Part shown: in pieces, positions 19,812 through 27,479 of the stretch
Position numbering within the stretch: the stretch's first letter is position 1
How the letters are laid out: the number at the start of each line of letters is the position of its first letter
From: a virus
Length of the DNA: 29,707 nucleotides
Reading direction: 5' to 3' (one strand)
Virus record (IMG/VR): IMGVR_UViG_3300042870_000438
Coordinates: 1-29,707 of that record
Position numbers and translations under genes: made by a program
The notes under the pieces: generated by a model
What the model was told of the DNA's origin: nothing
The model's database searches: none
What the model saw: the letters and a program-made list of their open reading frames with translations, nothing else

Positions 19812-20019
19812 CCGTAGGCATATACGGTACGAATCGCTAACGAAATCGCGCGCAAATCCGAACGGACTCGACCGCACCCGCGCCGGTAGGCCCCCGGCCA
19901 CCCGATTTTTTCACAACACGCGAGCGGCCAAGACCCACGCCCTACCCAATTTTGTGCATCGTCATAATTATTGAAGGGGTCGCGAATTACGCCGACCCCG
20001 GCTTTTTTAAGGGGAACCT
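19812..20019. other. Intergenic region with terminator; candidate packaging site
   Basis: It has no convincing gene (a 63-codon frame at 19783-19974 is unlike phage proteins). It holds a T6 run near 19905-19911 after a GC-rich stretch and a CATAAT at 19963-19968 without a matching -35. A terminator hairpin stands at 19976-20008. Being between the HNH and terS genes, it is a typical place for cos or pac. I cannot define the cut site from sequence alone. Confidence 0.45.
19976..20008 (+). terminator. Rho-independent terminator before terS
   Basis: The stem GGGGTCG (19976-19982) with CGACCCC (19993-19999) is followed by GGC and a run of six T (20003-20008). It lies only 11 bases before the terS ATG. 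It would end the early operon unless antitermination or readthrough occurs. Confidence 0.85.
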
Positions 20020-20451
20020 ATGAGCAGAGCGGGCCGACCGGCCACGCCGAACGAAGTAAAAAAACGACGCGGTACCGCGCGCCCCGACCGGGTTCCTAAT
20101 TTGGGAAACCTTGCGGCGGTGCCAGCGGTTGCACCCGAACCGGTAGAACTAGACCCGGTAGACGCGTTGGATTATGTCCTAACTGCTGGCCAAATTTGGC
20201 TAGCTCAGACCGATACCCTCGCTTGCGCAATGTTGCGCGAGTCAATCGAAGAGCGCGCTAGCTTGCGCACCGTGGTTATGGCTACGCAATCGGCCGAAGC
20301 GCGTAAGGCTTTACGCGATTTAGACAAGCAAATACTTTCGCAAATGGGGACGCTCGGTTTCGATCCTTCGGGCCGGTCACGTCTCGGACTAGCCGAAGTG
20401 AAATCGGCTACGAAACTAGAGCAGTTACGCCGGGCGCGTGGCGAGGGTTAG
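20020..20451 (+). CDS. terS: Terminase small subunit, P27 type
   Basis: This 143-aa protein begins MSRAGRPATPNEVKKRRGTARPDR, the common start of P27-family small terminases ('GRP.TP.E.KK.RGT.R..R'). A helical region follows, with 'LAQTDTLACAMLRESIEERASL' and 'LGFDPSGRSRLGLAEVKSATKL' near the end. 'LG.DP..RSRLG.AEVK' is characteristic. It binds the packaging site and regulates the large subunit. The binding site AAGGGGAA is seven bases upstream of ATG. It overlaps the large subunit by 14 bases. Confidence 0.9.
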   Translation: MSRAGRPATPNEVKKRRGTARPDRVPNLGNLAAVPAVAPEPVELDPVDALDYVLTAGQIWLAQTDTLACAMLRESIEERASLRTVVMATQSAEARKALRDLDKQILSQMGTLGFDPSGRSRLGLAEVKSATKLEQLRRARGEG

Positions 20452-21982
20452 CGGCTGGCCGTCGCGATGGCTTTCGTTTAACGCAACCGCTAAGACGAAG
20501 ACGCGCGGTAGCGAAGCTGCGGAATTTATTAACAGTTACGCCCGTGTAGTTAAAGCGTCTGTCGGCGGTTCCGCTGGCGACCTTATTCGCCTACGGCCGT
20601 GGCAGCTAAAGCTACTAGACAGTTTGCTAGCGGAGACTCCTGACGGAAAACTTAAGCACCGGTCCGCGCTTGTCGGCTTACCACGTAAGCAGGGCAAGAG
20701 CGCGTTAGGTGCCGGGCTTGCTTTGTGGTCGCTTTATTGCGGCGACGCGGGCGGCGAAGTTTATTCTTGCGCTGGTACCCGTGAGCAGGCTCGTATTGTT
20801 TTCGGTTCGGCTAAGCGCATGGTTGAGTTAGACCCGGAGCTTTCGAGTATCTCTAAAGTTTACCGGGACGCTATCGAGGTTCCCGAAACCGGTTCGGTTT
20901 ATCGGGTGCTAAGCCGCGAAGCGGGAGCGTCCGAAGGTCTCTCTCCGACAATGGTCGTATTCGACGAAGTTCACGTTCAGCCGGACCGCGAGCTATGGGA
21001 TGTTATGGCGCTCGGCGCTGGCGCTCGGCACGAACCTTTAATGCTCGGTATCACTACTGCCGGGTCACGTACCGACAACTACGGCCGCGATTCTTTCTGC
21101 TATTCGCTTTACCAGCATGGTAAACAAGTAGCCGCTAAAGAGATAGACGACCCTACGTTTTTCTTCTCATGGTGGGAACCGAAAGCCGGTTCAGACTCCG
21201 ACCATACCGACCCTAAAGTTTGGGCCGAAGCTAACCCCGGTATCGGTGACTTAAACAGTTACGAAGATTTCAGGTCTACGCTAGTGCGTACACCGGAGTC
21301 AGAATTTCGTACGAAGCGAACTAACGTATGGGTAGTGGGTTCTTCTGCTGCGCTGCCGCATGGCGCGTGGGGAAAGCTTGCCGACCCTGACCGTATCGCT
21401 GACCCTTCCGTACCCGTTGTGCTTATGGCCGATGGATCGTGGAGCGGAGATAGTACCGGCGTAGTAGTGGTCACGGTCGAGGAACGGCCGCATATGTACG
21501 TTCTTGACTTATGGGAAAAGCCCGGCGACTCTAACGAATGGCGCGTACCGATTAGCGAAGTAGAAACCGCTATACGTAACGCAGCACGTTCTATGCAGGT
21601 TGCCGAAATCGGTATGGACCCGTACCGCTGGCAACGCTCTATGCAAGCATTAGAAGACGAAGGTCTACCTATGCTCGAATACCCTATGGGATCGGTTCAG
21701 CGCATGGTGACCGCGTGGAAACTTTTCTACGATGCGGTGCTAGACAAAACGTTTACTCATAGCGGCGACCCGCGACTAGCGCGACACGTTGAAAATATGG
21801 TTCTGAAGATTGACGCTCGCGGCGCGCGCCCTACAAAAGAAAACAAACAAAGCACCCGCCATATCGACTTAGGCGTATGCGCAGTTGCAGGTTTAGAGCG
21901 CGCCGTATGGCACGCTACGCACGTTCCGACACCGGCTACGGTGCCGCAGATTATCGACCCGTGGAGCTTTACCGATGCGTAA
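20438..21982 (+). CDS. terL: Terminase large subunit
   Basis: This 514-aa protein starts with GTG. The N-terminal ATPase part shows Walker A GLPRKQGKS (80-88) and Walker B VVFDEVH (173-179), with 'GITTAGSR' (204-211) as the coupling motif. The C-terminal nuclease part has 'LMADGSWSGDST' (329-340, Asp332) and further acidic residues ('IGMDPYRW'). It pumps DNA into the head and cuts it. The length is normal. It overlaps the small membrane protein gene by eight bases. Confidence 0.97.
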   Translation: MARVSGWPSRWLSFNATAKTKTRGSEAAEFINSYARVVKASVGGSAGDLIRLRPWQLKLLDSLLAETPDGKLKHRSALVGLPRKQGKSALGAGLALWSLYCGDAGGEVYSCAGTREQARIVFGSAKRMVELDPELSSISKVYRDAIEVPETGSVYRVLSREAGASEGLSPTMVVFDEVHVQPDRELWDVMALGAGARHEPLMLGITTAGSRTDNYGRDSFCYSLYQHGKQVAAKEIDDPTFFFSWWEPKAGSDSDHTDPKVWAEANPGIGDLNSYEDFRSTLVRTPESEFRTKRTNVWVVGSSAALPHGAWGKLADPDRIADPSVPVVLMADGSWSGDSTGVVVVTVEERPHMYVLDLWEKPGDSNEWRVPISEVETAIRNAARSMQVAEIGMDPYRWQRSMQALEDEGLPMLEYPMGSVQRMVTAWKLFYDAVLDKTFTHSGDPRLARHVENMVLKIDARGARPTKENKQSTRHIDLGVCAVAGLERAVWHATHVPTPATVPQIIDPWSFTDA

Positions 21983-22118
21983 CGCGTTAACTACTTTCGC
22001 TGAGATTATCGGGGCCGCGGCGATCGTTTGCGGTATCGCTATGCTCTCGGTTCCGGTTGCTTTCATTAGTGGCGGCGTTTTGATTATTGCCGGTTCTTAC
22101 TTGGCGGCTACCCGATGA
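21975..22118 (+). CDS. Small membrane protein (47 aa) between terL and portal
   Basis: A frame of 47 codons (MRNALTTFAEIIGAAAIVCG...) encodes two hydrophobic helices (about 8-27 and 28-44). It overlaps terL by eight bases and shares an ATGA junction with the portal gene. Small two-helix proteins at this place are frequent in actinophages. Good junctions support translation. The role is unknown. Confidence 0.65.
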   Translation: MRNALTTFAEIIGAAAIVCGIAMLSVPVAFISGGVLIIAGSYLAATR

Positions 22119-23290
22119 GTCTCTTCGCTAAGCGGGCCATGCCCGCACCGTTACGAAATTCCGGTTTCCTAGTTGGTAACAACTGGTCGGGCGAAAACGT
22201 TACGGAAGAAACCGCGCTAGAAGTTGCTGCGGTTTTGTCGTGCGTTTCTCTACTGGCCGATTCGGTAGCGGCGTTGCCGTTGCGCGCGGTCAGTCAGACG
22301 GGCGAACGTAATACACGTATCGAGACCCCTAGCTTTTTAACTGACCCGGCCGAAACGGTTACGCAATACGAGCTTATCCATATGGTCGTTTCGTCGCTGG
22401 CATTGCATGGCAACGCGTACCTATGGCTTGACTATGCAGGCGGTACCGGCGGGCTTCCTTCTCAGATCGTGCCGCTACACCCGGATAACGTAAACGTAAC
22501 TATCGTAGGAAATTCGCGTACGTACACGGTCGCCGGTTCCGACATTGACGCTAACCAGATTTTGCACTTGCGATGGTTTACACCGCCGCAAGCCGCTAAG
22601 GGTATTAGCCCGTTACATCAGCAACGAAACACGATCGGGTCCGCGCTTGCCGTGGAACGTCACGTATCGCAATGGTACGGCGAAGGCGGTACGCCGTCTT
22701 CGGTTCTAGAGGTAGACGGCGATATTACCGTAGAGGCCGCGAAGGTTTTACAAGCTACTTGGGAGACGCAGCACCGCCGCCGCCGCCGTCCCGCAGTTCT
22801 TTCCGGTGGCGTTAAGTGGAAACCTATTAGCGCATCCGCCGCCGATATGGAATTAAACGCGTCGCGAGAGTATGCAGTAGCAGAGATCGCGCGTATATTC
22901 CGTATTCCGGCGCATATGATCGGCGCAAAATCAGCTAGCCAAACCTACACAAATAACGAGCAGGCTGGTCTCAACTTTCTAACGTTCACTCTGTTGCCGT
23001 GGTTGCGCAGAATCGAAGCGGCGTTTTCTAACCTTATGCCTACCGCGCAGCGCGTCGAGTTTGATACGTCCGCGTTTCTTCGCGCCGATACGATTAACCG
23101 ATATCGCGCGCATCAGCTCGGCATCGCTTCCGGGTTTATTACGCCGAACGAAGCGCGCCACGTCGAAGGTATGGAACCTTACCCGAACGGCGATAATTTC
23201 GTAATGGCGTTGCCGGGCGCACCTATGGCCGGTCCCGGTGGGAATCCTGATTTACCGCCGGTCGGCGTAGACGCAGACCCGCCCGAATAA
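22115..23290 (+). CDS. Portal protein, HK97 family
   Basis: This 391-aa protein has 'NVTEETALEVAAVLSCVSLLADSVAALPLRA' (about 29-58), 'YELIHMVVSSLALHGNAYLW', 'ILHLRWFTPPQAAKGISPLHQ' and 'IARIFRIPAHMIGAKSASQTYTNNEQAGLNFL', typical of HK97-type portals. It forms the dodecameric ring through which DNA passes. It ends one base into the protease gene (TAATG). The C-terminal end is Pro/Gly-rich. The assignment is secure. Confidence 0.96.
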   Translation: MSLFAKRAMPAPLRNSGFLVGNNWSGENVTEETALEVAAVLSCVSLLADSVAALPLRAVSQTGERNTRIETPSFLTDPAETVTQYELIHMVVSSLALHGNAYLWLDYAGGTGGLPSQIVPLHPDNVNVTIVGNSRTYTVAGSDIDANQILHLRWFTPPQAAKGISPLHQQRNTIGSALAVERHVSQWYGEGGTPSSVLEVDGDITVEAAKVLQATWETQHRRRRRPAVLSGGVKWKPISASAADMELNASREYAVAEIARIFRIPAHMIGAKSASQTYTNNEQAGLNFLTFTLLPWLRRIEAAFSNLMPTAQRVEFDTSAFLRADTINRYRAHQLGIASGFITPNEARHVEGMEPYPNGDNFVMALPGAPMAGPGGNPDLPPVGVDADPPE

Positions 23291-24621
23291 TGCCCGACGC
23301 GTTTCCGCCTAACGACGGAATGGTTACCGAAGCTGCACGCGGTTTAGCGTGGCGCACCGAATACGGGCGCGGCGGTACCGCTATCGGTATCGCTAGAGCG
23401 CGCGACATTGTTAACCGCAAAGATTTACCCGTAGCTACATGGCGACGGATTAAAGCCTATTTCGATAGGCACGAAGTAGATAAACGCGCAGAAGGTTTCA
23501 GCCCCGGCGAAGACGGTTACCCTTCTAATGGCCGTATCGCGTGGGCATTATGGGGAGGCGACGCAGGCTATACGCGCGCTAAGTCAATCGTAGAAACCGC
23601 TAACGAAACGAAAGCGTCAGCTATGGAACAGCAAAACGAAACCCGTAACGGCGAGGGTATGTACCCGCTTACGCCGCGTCAGCAGAAACAATACGAAGAC
23701 CTAGAAGCGGTTACCGAATTGTTCGGGCAGTTTAATACTGGCATCGGTGAGGCTGGCGCGCATTACGTGGACGCTGCCGCTAACCCGTTCGCTAGTGAAG
23801 GTTTGGTTTGTTCGAACTGTTCTTTCTATGAGGGTCCGCGCGCGTGCGAAATTGTTGCGGGCGATATTGACCCTTCTGCTATATGTAAGTTTTGGATCAT
23901 CCCGGAAAGTTTAACGTCGGGCGTTGTGCCGGTGGACGTAGAGACGGTGGAAGATATGAGCGAAGAACCAGTTACGGAACCGGAACCGGTGCGCTACGCC
24001 GCCTATCCGGTAGAGGCTCGCCGTATCGCCGGGCGCGACGTAGAGTTTCGTACCGTAGAGGTAGGGACGCTAGAGGCTAGCGACGAAGACGCCGAAGGTT
24101 TCGCGCGTTCGTTTACTGGTTACGCTGCCGTCTTCAATTCACCTAGCGAACCGCTGCCGTTTATCGAGACGATCGCACCCGGCGCGTTTAAACGTTCGCT
24201 AAATTCCGGTAAGGAAATTCGCGCATACGTAAACCACAATTCCGATATGCCACTAGCGACCACTAAGAACGGATCGCTACAGCTCGCAGAGGATGAGCGC
24301 GGGCTACGCGTTAATATGACGCTACCCGACACTACCGCCGGGCGTGACCTTTCGGTACTTCTCCGCGAAGGCGTGGTTCACTCTATGAGCTTTGGTTTTA
24401 CTGTCCCGAAGTCCGGCGACGTTTGGAGCGCGGACGGTTCCGCGCGCACGCTGCGCGAGATTCGCCTGCACGAAGTTTCTGTAGTCAGCGGTCAGCCCGC
24501 GTATGCAGCGACGACCGGAGCAACCGTACGCACCGCCGACGATGCTACCGACACTCCCGAACCGGGACGGTCTGTAGATATCGCCCGACGGTATTTAGAA
24601 CTAGCGCGAAAGCGTAAGTAA
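23290..24621 (+). CDS. Prohead protease with N-terminal domain and Cys-cluster insert
   Basis: This 443-aa protein has three parts. Part 1 (about 10-105: 'VTEAARGLAWRTEYGRGGTAIG', 'ARDIVNRKDLPVATWRRIKAYFDRHEVDKRAEGF', 'NGRIAWALWGGDAGYTRAKSIVE') is a helical domain found fused to head-maturation proteins. Part 2 (about 160-205) has four Cys in C-x2-C-x8-C-x12-C (174, 177, 186, 199), like a HiPIP-type iron-sulfur or zinc site. Part 3 (about 270-400) is the HK97 U35-type protease, with 'GYAAVFNSPSE', 'IAPGAFKRSL', 'VNHNSDMPLATT' (His316) and 'GVVHSMSFGF' (Ser365 or Ser367). It cuts the capsid scaffold (delta) domain. The usual protease is about 200 aa, so this is a large fusion. Confidence 0.9.
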   Translation: MPDAFPPNDGMVTEAARGLAWRTEYGRGGTAIGIARARDIVNRKDLPVATWRRIKAYFDRHEVDKRAEGFSPGEDGYPSNGRIAWALWGGDAGYTRAKSIVETANETKASAMEQQNETRNGEGMYPLTPRQQKQYEDLEAVTELFGQFNTGIGEAGAHYVDAAANPFASEGLVCSNCSFYEGPRACEIVAGDIDPSAICKFWIIPESLTSGVVPVDVETVEDMSEEPVTEPEPVRYAAYPVEARRIAGRDVEFRTVEVGTLEASDEDAEGFARSFTGYAAVFNSPSEPLPFIETIAPGAFKRSLNSGKEIRAYVNHNSDMPLATTKNGSLQLAEDERGLRVNMTLPDTTAGRDLSVLLREGVVHSMSFGFTVPKSGDVWSADGSARTLREIRLHEVSVVSGQPAYAATTGATVRTADDATDTPEPGRSVDIARRYLELARKRK

Positions 24622-24631
24622 CCAGCGACCC

Positions 24632-24674
24632 GAATAAACGCGCCCGGACGCTCAGCGCACCACCGCGTTTATTC
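24632..24674 (+). other. 11-bp hairpin between protease and capsid genes
   Basis: GAATAAACGCG (24632-24642) is perfectly paired with CGCGTTTATTC (24664-24674), with a 21-base loop. There is no T run after it, so it is probably an RNA processing or stability element, or a partial terminator that adjusts capsid expression. It lies 46 bases before the capsid ATG. Confidence 0.6.
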
Positions 24675-24719
24675 ACTTGCTACCCCTACAAAAATCCAAC
24701 TAAGGAAAGGACTCGAACT

Positions 24720-25922
24720 ATGTCCGAGTTTATTAAGAACCTTAGCGAACAGCGCGCCCGCGCATGGGAGCAGGCAAAGGGTCTACTTGACCACGCCGCT
24801 ACCGAAGCCCGCGACCTGTCTGCCGAGGAATCAGAGCAATTCGACCGCATTAACGCAGAACTTGATACCGCCGACGCGCGTATTAAGTCAATCATCGACG
24901 CGGAGCAGCGTAACCGTGATATCGAAGAAAGCCGCGCCCGTCTTGGCGTCCCGGCCGACCTCGGCGCAACCGCTACCGCAGCAATCGAAAACACCGACGA
25001 AGATACCGTTCGTTCACTTATGAATGGCGAAATTCGTAGCGCACGTTTCGAGAAGCGCGCTATTACGTCTTCTTCTTCGGGTGGTGCGGTTCCGACTTCT
25101 GTTTACGATCGCATCGTGGAACACCTCGTTCAGACGAACGTTGTTCGTAACGTCGCTACCATTGTTACCACTAATTCAGGCGAGACCCTGAACGTTCCTA
25201 CGTCTACCGCGTTTAGTACCGCGTCGATCGTTGGCGAAGCCGCTCAGACTTCACCTTCGGACCCGACACTTGCTACCCGCGCGCTTGGAAGCTATAAGTA
25301 TTCGGTACTCGTACAGCTCTCTAATGAATTGGCAACAGATGGAGCCGTCGACGTCGCTGGCTTCCTCGCCCGTCAGGCTGGTACCGCTATCGGTGTCGCT
25401 ACTCGCGGTCATATGACCACGGGCGCTACTGGTGGTACTAACCCAGTTGGTATCGTTACTAGCTCTTCCGCTGGTGCTACCGGTGCTACCGGCGTAACCG
25501 GTGCTTTCACCGGCGATAAACTGATCGACCTTCGCTATAGCGTTGGATCAGCGTACACGTCACAACCCGGCTGCGGTTTCATGATGAATAATACCGCTAT
25601 GGCTGCGGCTCGTAAGCTTAAGGGTACCGCGAACGATCACTACATTTTTGCCCCCGGCATGAATGGCGACCCCGATCAGCTTCTCGGCTTCCCGGTGTAC
25701 CTGAACGACTCAATGGCTAACCCGGCGTTGTCGGCTAAGTCTGTTCTTTTCGGACACTTCCCTAGCTACTACATCCGCGAAGTTAACGGTATCGACGTTG
25801 CAGTTTCGGACGATTTCGCGTTCGATTATTCTGTTCGTACGTTCCGTGTGCAGCTCCGTACCGATGGTCTACTCATTGACCAGACCGGCGCGGTTAAGCA
25901 TTTCGTCGGCGGCGCAAGCTGA
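24720..25922 (+). CDS. Major capsid protein, HK97 fold
   Basis: This 400-aa protein has an N-terminal helical delta domain (about 1-85: 'SEQRARAWEQAKGLLDHAAT', 'LSAEESEQFDRINAELDTAD'). The mature part has 'AVPTSVYDRIVEHLVQTNVVRNVATIV', 'SIVGEAAQTSPSDPTLATRALGSYKYSVLVQLSNEL', 'AGFLARQAGTAIG' and 'GFPVYLNDSMANPA...VLFGHFPSYYIREV'. This is a typical HK97 fold, and the delta domain is the protease target. The start follows AAGGAAAGGA. A long hairpin on each side suggests an independent mRNA level for the capsid. Confidence 0.96.
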   Translation: MSEFIKNLSEQRARAWEQAKGLLDHAATEARDLSAEESEQFDRINAELDTADARIKSIIDAEQRNRDIEESRARLGVPADLGATATAAIENTDEDTVRSLMNGEIRSARFEKRAITSSSSGGAVPTSVYDRIVEHLVQTNVVRNVATIVTTNSGETLNVPTSTAFSTASIVGEAAQTSPSDPTLATRALGSYKYSVLVQLSNELATDGAVDVAGFLARQAGTAIGVATRGHMTTGATGGTNPVGIVTSSSAGATGATGVTGAFTGDKLIDLRYSVGSAYTSQPGCGFMMNNTAMAAARKLKGTANDHYIFAPGMNGDPDQLLGFPVYLNDSMANPALSAKSVLFGHFPSYYIREVNGIDVAVSDDFAFDYSVRTFRVQLRTDGLLIDQTGAVKHFVGGAS

Positions 25923-25943
25923 TATAGCTTCACCGTTTGGTTT

Positions 25944-25987
25944 GGTTTACGCCGGTCCGGTATCCCCTTCCCGGACCGGCGTAAACC
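25944..25987. terminator. 17-bp perfect hairpin after the major capsid gene
   Basis: GGTTTACGCCGGTCCGG (25944-25960) pairs fully with 25971-25987, with loop TATCCCCTTC. It is the longest perfect stem in the window. No T run follows on either strand, so it is more likely a partial terminator or a 3' stabiliser that raises capsid mRNA above the downstream genes. The next gene starts 30 bases later. Confidence 0.6.
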
Positions 25988-26016
25988 GCCACCACCTATA
26001 AAGGAAACTTTCTCTT

Positions 26017-26247
26017 ATGCGTATTCGTATGCTCGCTGACATTTCGGGAACCATTGACGGCCAAGACTGGCCGGGCAAAGGTAACGAATTCGACGTACCC
26101 GAAAACGTCGCAGCCGATCTATTCGCAAACGGTTTCGCAGAACCAGTAACCCGCAAAACGGCAAAGGTCGAGACGACCACCGTAGACCCGGTTACCGAAA
26201 CCGCAGCCGAACCGAAGCCGCGCGCCCGTCGCGCCGCTAAGGATTAA
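26017..26247 (+). CDS. Small head-associated protein (76 aa)
   Basis: ATG at 26017 follows TAAAGGAAAC. The sequence (MRIRMLADISGTIDGQDWPGKGNEF...) has 'ML.DISGTIDGQDWPGKGNEFDVPENVAADLFANGFAEPV', a compact beta/helix domain (1-~45) that is common directly downstream of actinophage capsid genes. A Lys/Arg/Pro/Thr-rich tail with 'KPRARRAAKD' follows. It may be a capsid cement or head-fibre piece. The family is known to me only as uncharacterised. Confidence 0.75.
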   Translation: MRIRMLADISGTIDGQDWPGKGNEFDVPENVAADLFANGFAEPVTRKTAKVETTTVDPVTETAAEPKPRARRAAKD

Positions 26248-26252
26248 ACGCC

Positions 26253-26825
26253 GTGGCGTATCTCACTCCCGCGCAGGTTCGTTCACGTATCCCGGCGTTA
26301 TCTAATCAGACAACGTACACGGATACGGAACTAACTAACCTAGTTGCCGAGTTTGAAGATATAGCCGAACGGTATCTACAAACAGCTTTTCAGACGCGCA
26401 CCGCGACCGCTGAACAAACGGTACGCCCGAATAAATGGGTTCAGCTCGCAAACCGTCCGGTAGTTAGCGTCTCAGCGTTCACCGTAGACGGCGTAGCCGG
26501 AACACTAACGGACCTCACTACGGAGAAGGCTACGGGCTTAATTTACGGTCCTGCATGGTATGGGGCGGACGTACTGACCGTGACATATACCTACGGTATC
26601 GCTACACCGCCGGAACCTTTGCTACGCGCTTGCGCGGAATACTGCCGGTCCGTTGCTTTCGCGGATCGTTCGGGACAATCTCGCGACGTTATCGCGCAAA
26701 GCTTCGACGGTTCTATGACCCGCTACTCGACTCCGGACTGGAATAGAGGCCGACCTACTGGATTCTTAGAGGTTGACCGACTGCTAAACAGTTTCCGCGA
26801 ATACATTTCACCGGGTCTAGCGTGA
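26253..26825 (+). CDS. Head-to-tail connector (gp6-like adaptor)
   Basis: This 190-aa protein starts with GTG. It reads 'YLTPAQVRSRIPALSNQTTYTDTELTNLVAEFEDIAERYLQTAFQTR', 'VQLANRPVVSVSAFTVDG', 'VLTVTYTYGIATPPEPLLRACAEYCRSVAFA'. These are the helix-beta-helix blocks of HK97 gp6-like adaptors that sit below the portal. It is followed by a tail-terminator-like gene with a 4-base overlap. Role by family and position. Confidence 0.85.
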   Translation: MAYLTPAQVRSRIPALSNQTTYTDTELTNLVAEFEDIAERYLQTAFQTRTATAEQTVRPNKWVQLANRPVVSVSAFTVDGVAGTLTDLTTEKATGLIYGPAWYGADVLTVTYTYGIATPPEPLLRACAEYCRSVAFADRSGQSRDVIAQSFDGSMTRYSTPDWNRGRPTGFLEVDRLLNSFREYISPGLA

Positions 26826-27268
26826 CCGCTACCACGTCTATTCGCTGGCAAGCCGCCGAACGCGTAGTTTCTTTGCTACGTGCTGAGCCGCTACTAGCAA
26901 ACGTGACAGTAGAACCGGGCTGGCCCGGCGACCGAGTACCGCAAGCCGAACTTATATGGCTAGACGAAATCGACGGCACCGTAAATATTCCGGTAATGAC
27001 CGGCGGACGCAAACAACGCGACGACATTTTTAACCTACCGCTACAAATTCGCGTACTCGGCTACGGAACACTCACCGACACTATGCAACGGCTAACCGAA
27101 ATCGTCGCAACGATCGAAGACACACTTGCCGATGACACGTCTCTAGCTGATCTCGACGGCGTTCTTTCCGCAGAAGTAACCGAAGAACGGCAAACGTCCG
27201 CAATGTTTCCCGAAGGGCCTACCGGTTTCGCGGAAGTTGTCGTAACAGTTTCTACCCGCCTTTTATAA
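26822..27268 (+). CDS. Tail terminator / completion protein (candidate)
   Basis: This 148-aa protein reads 'AAERVVSLLRAEPLLANVTVEPGWPGDRVPQAELIWLDEI', then 'RDDIFNLPLQIRVLGYGTLTDTMQRLTEIVATIEDTLADD' and 'GFAEVVVTVSTRLL'. The mixed alpha/beta arrangement resembles phage tail terminator/neck proteins that cap the tail tube. Its place between the connector and the major tail gene supports this. It overlaps the connector gene by four bases. Confidence 0.7.
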   Translation: MTATTSIRWQAAERVVSLLRAEPLLANVTVEPGWPGDRVPQAELIWLDEIDGTVNIPVMTGGRKQRDDIFNLPLQIRVLGYGTLTDTMQRLTEIVATIEDTLADDTSLADLDGVLSAEVTEERQTSAMFPEGPTGFAEVVVTVSTRLL

Positions 27269-27281
27269 AGGAACGTAAACA

Positions 27282-27479
27282 ATGCAGGTAACGAACACTA
27301 CCGGCGTAGACCTATATCTAGCCGCGTTACAAATTGTCGTAGCGGATGGCGAAACCGTCACCGTAGACGAAACCTACGCCGAACTTTTGACGGCGCAAGG
27401 CTGGACAAACAAACCGTTAAAAACGTCGGCTAAAGCCGTAGACAAGACCGAACCGGTCGAGACGAAGGAAGTTAAATAA
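27282..27479 (+). CDS. Small structural protein (65 aa), unknown
   Basis: ATG at 27282 is preceded by AAAGGAACG. The sequence (MQVTNTTGVDLYLAALQIVV...) has a short beta domain ('VTNTTGVDLYLAALQIVVADGETVTVDETYAELLTAQGW') and a Lys/Thr/Glu-rich tail, a build similar to the head-associated protein at 26017. It ends one base into the major tail gene. Perhaps a decoration or chaperone-like piece. It is not recognised. Confidence 0.65.
   Translation: MQVTNTTGVDLYLAALQIVVADGETVTVDETYAELLTAQGWTNKPLKTSAKAVDKTEPVETKEVK

Noticed and set aside
19783-19974. 63-codon open frame between the HNH gene and the terminator
   Set aside because: It overlaps the HNH gene, has no ribosome-binding site and its product looks like random Arg/Ser/Thr-rich translation.
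25997-26002. TATAAA before the head-associated gene as a promoter -10
   Set aside because: No -35 box lies at the right distance, and the bases overlap the ribosome-binding site and the foot of the long hairpin.
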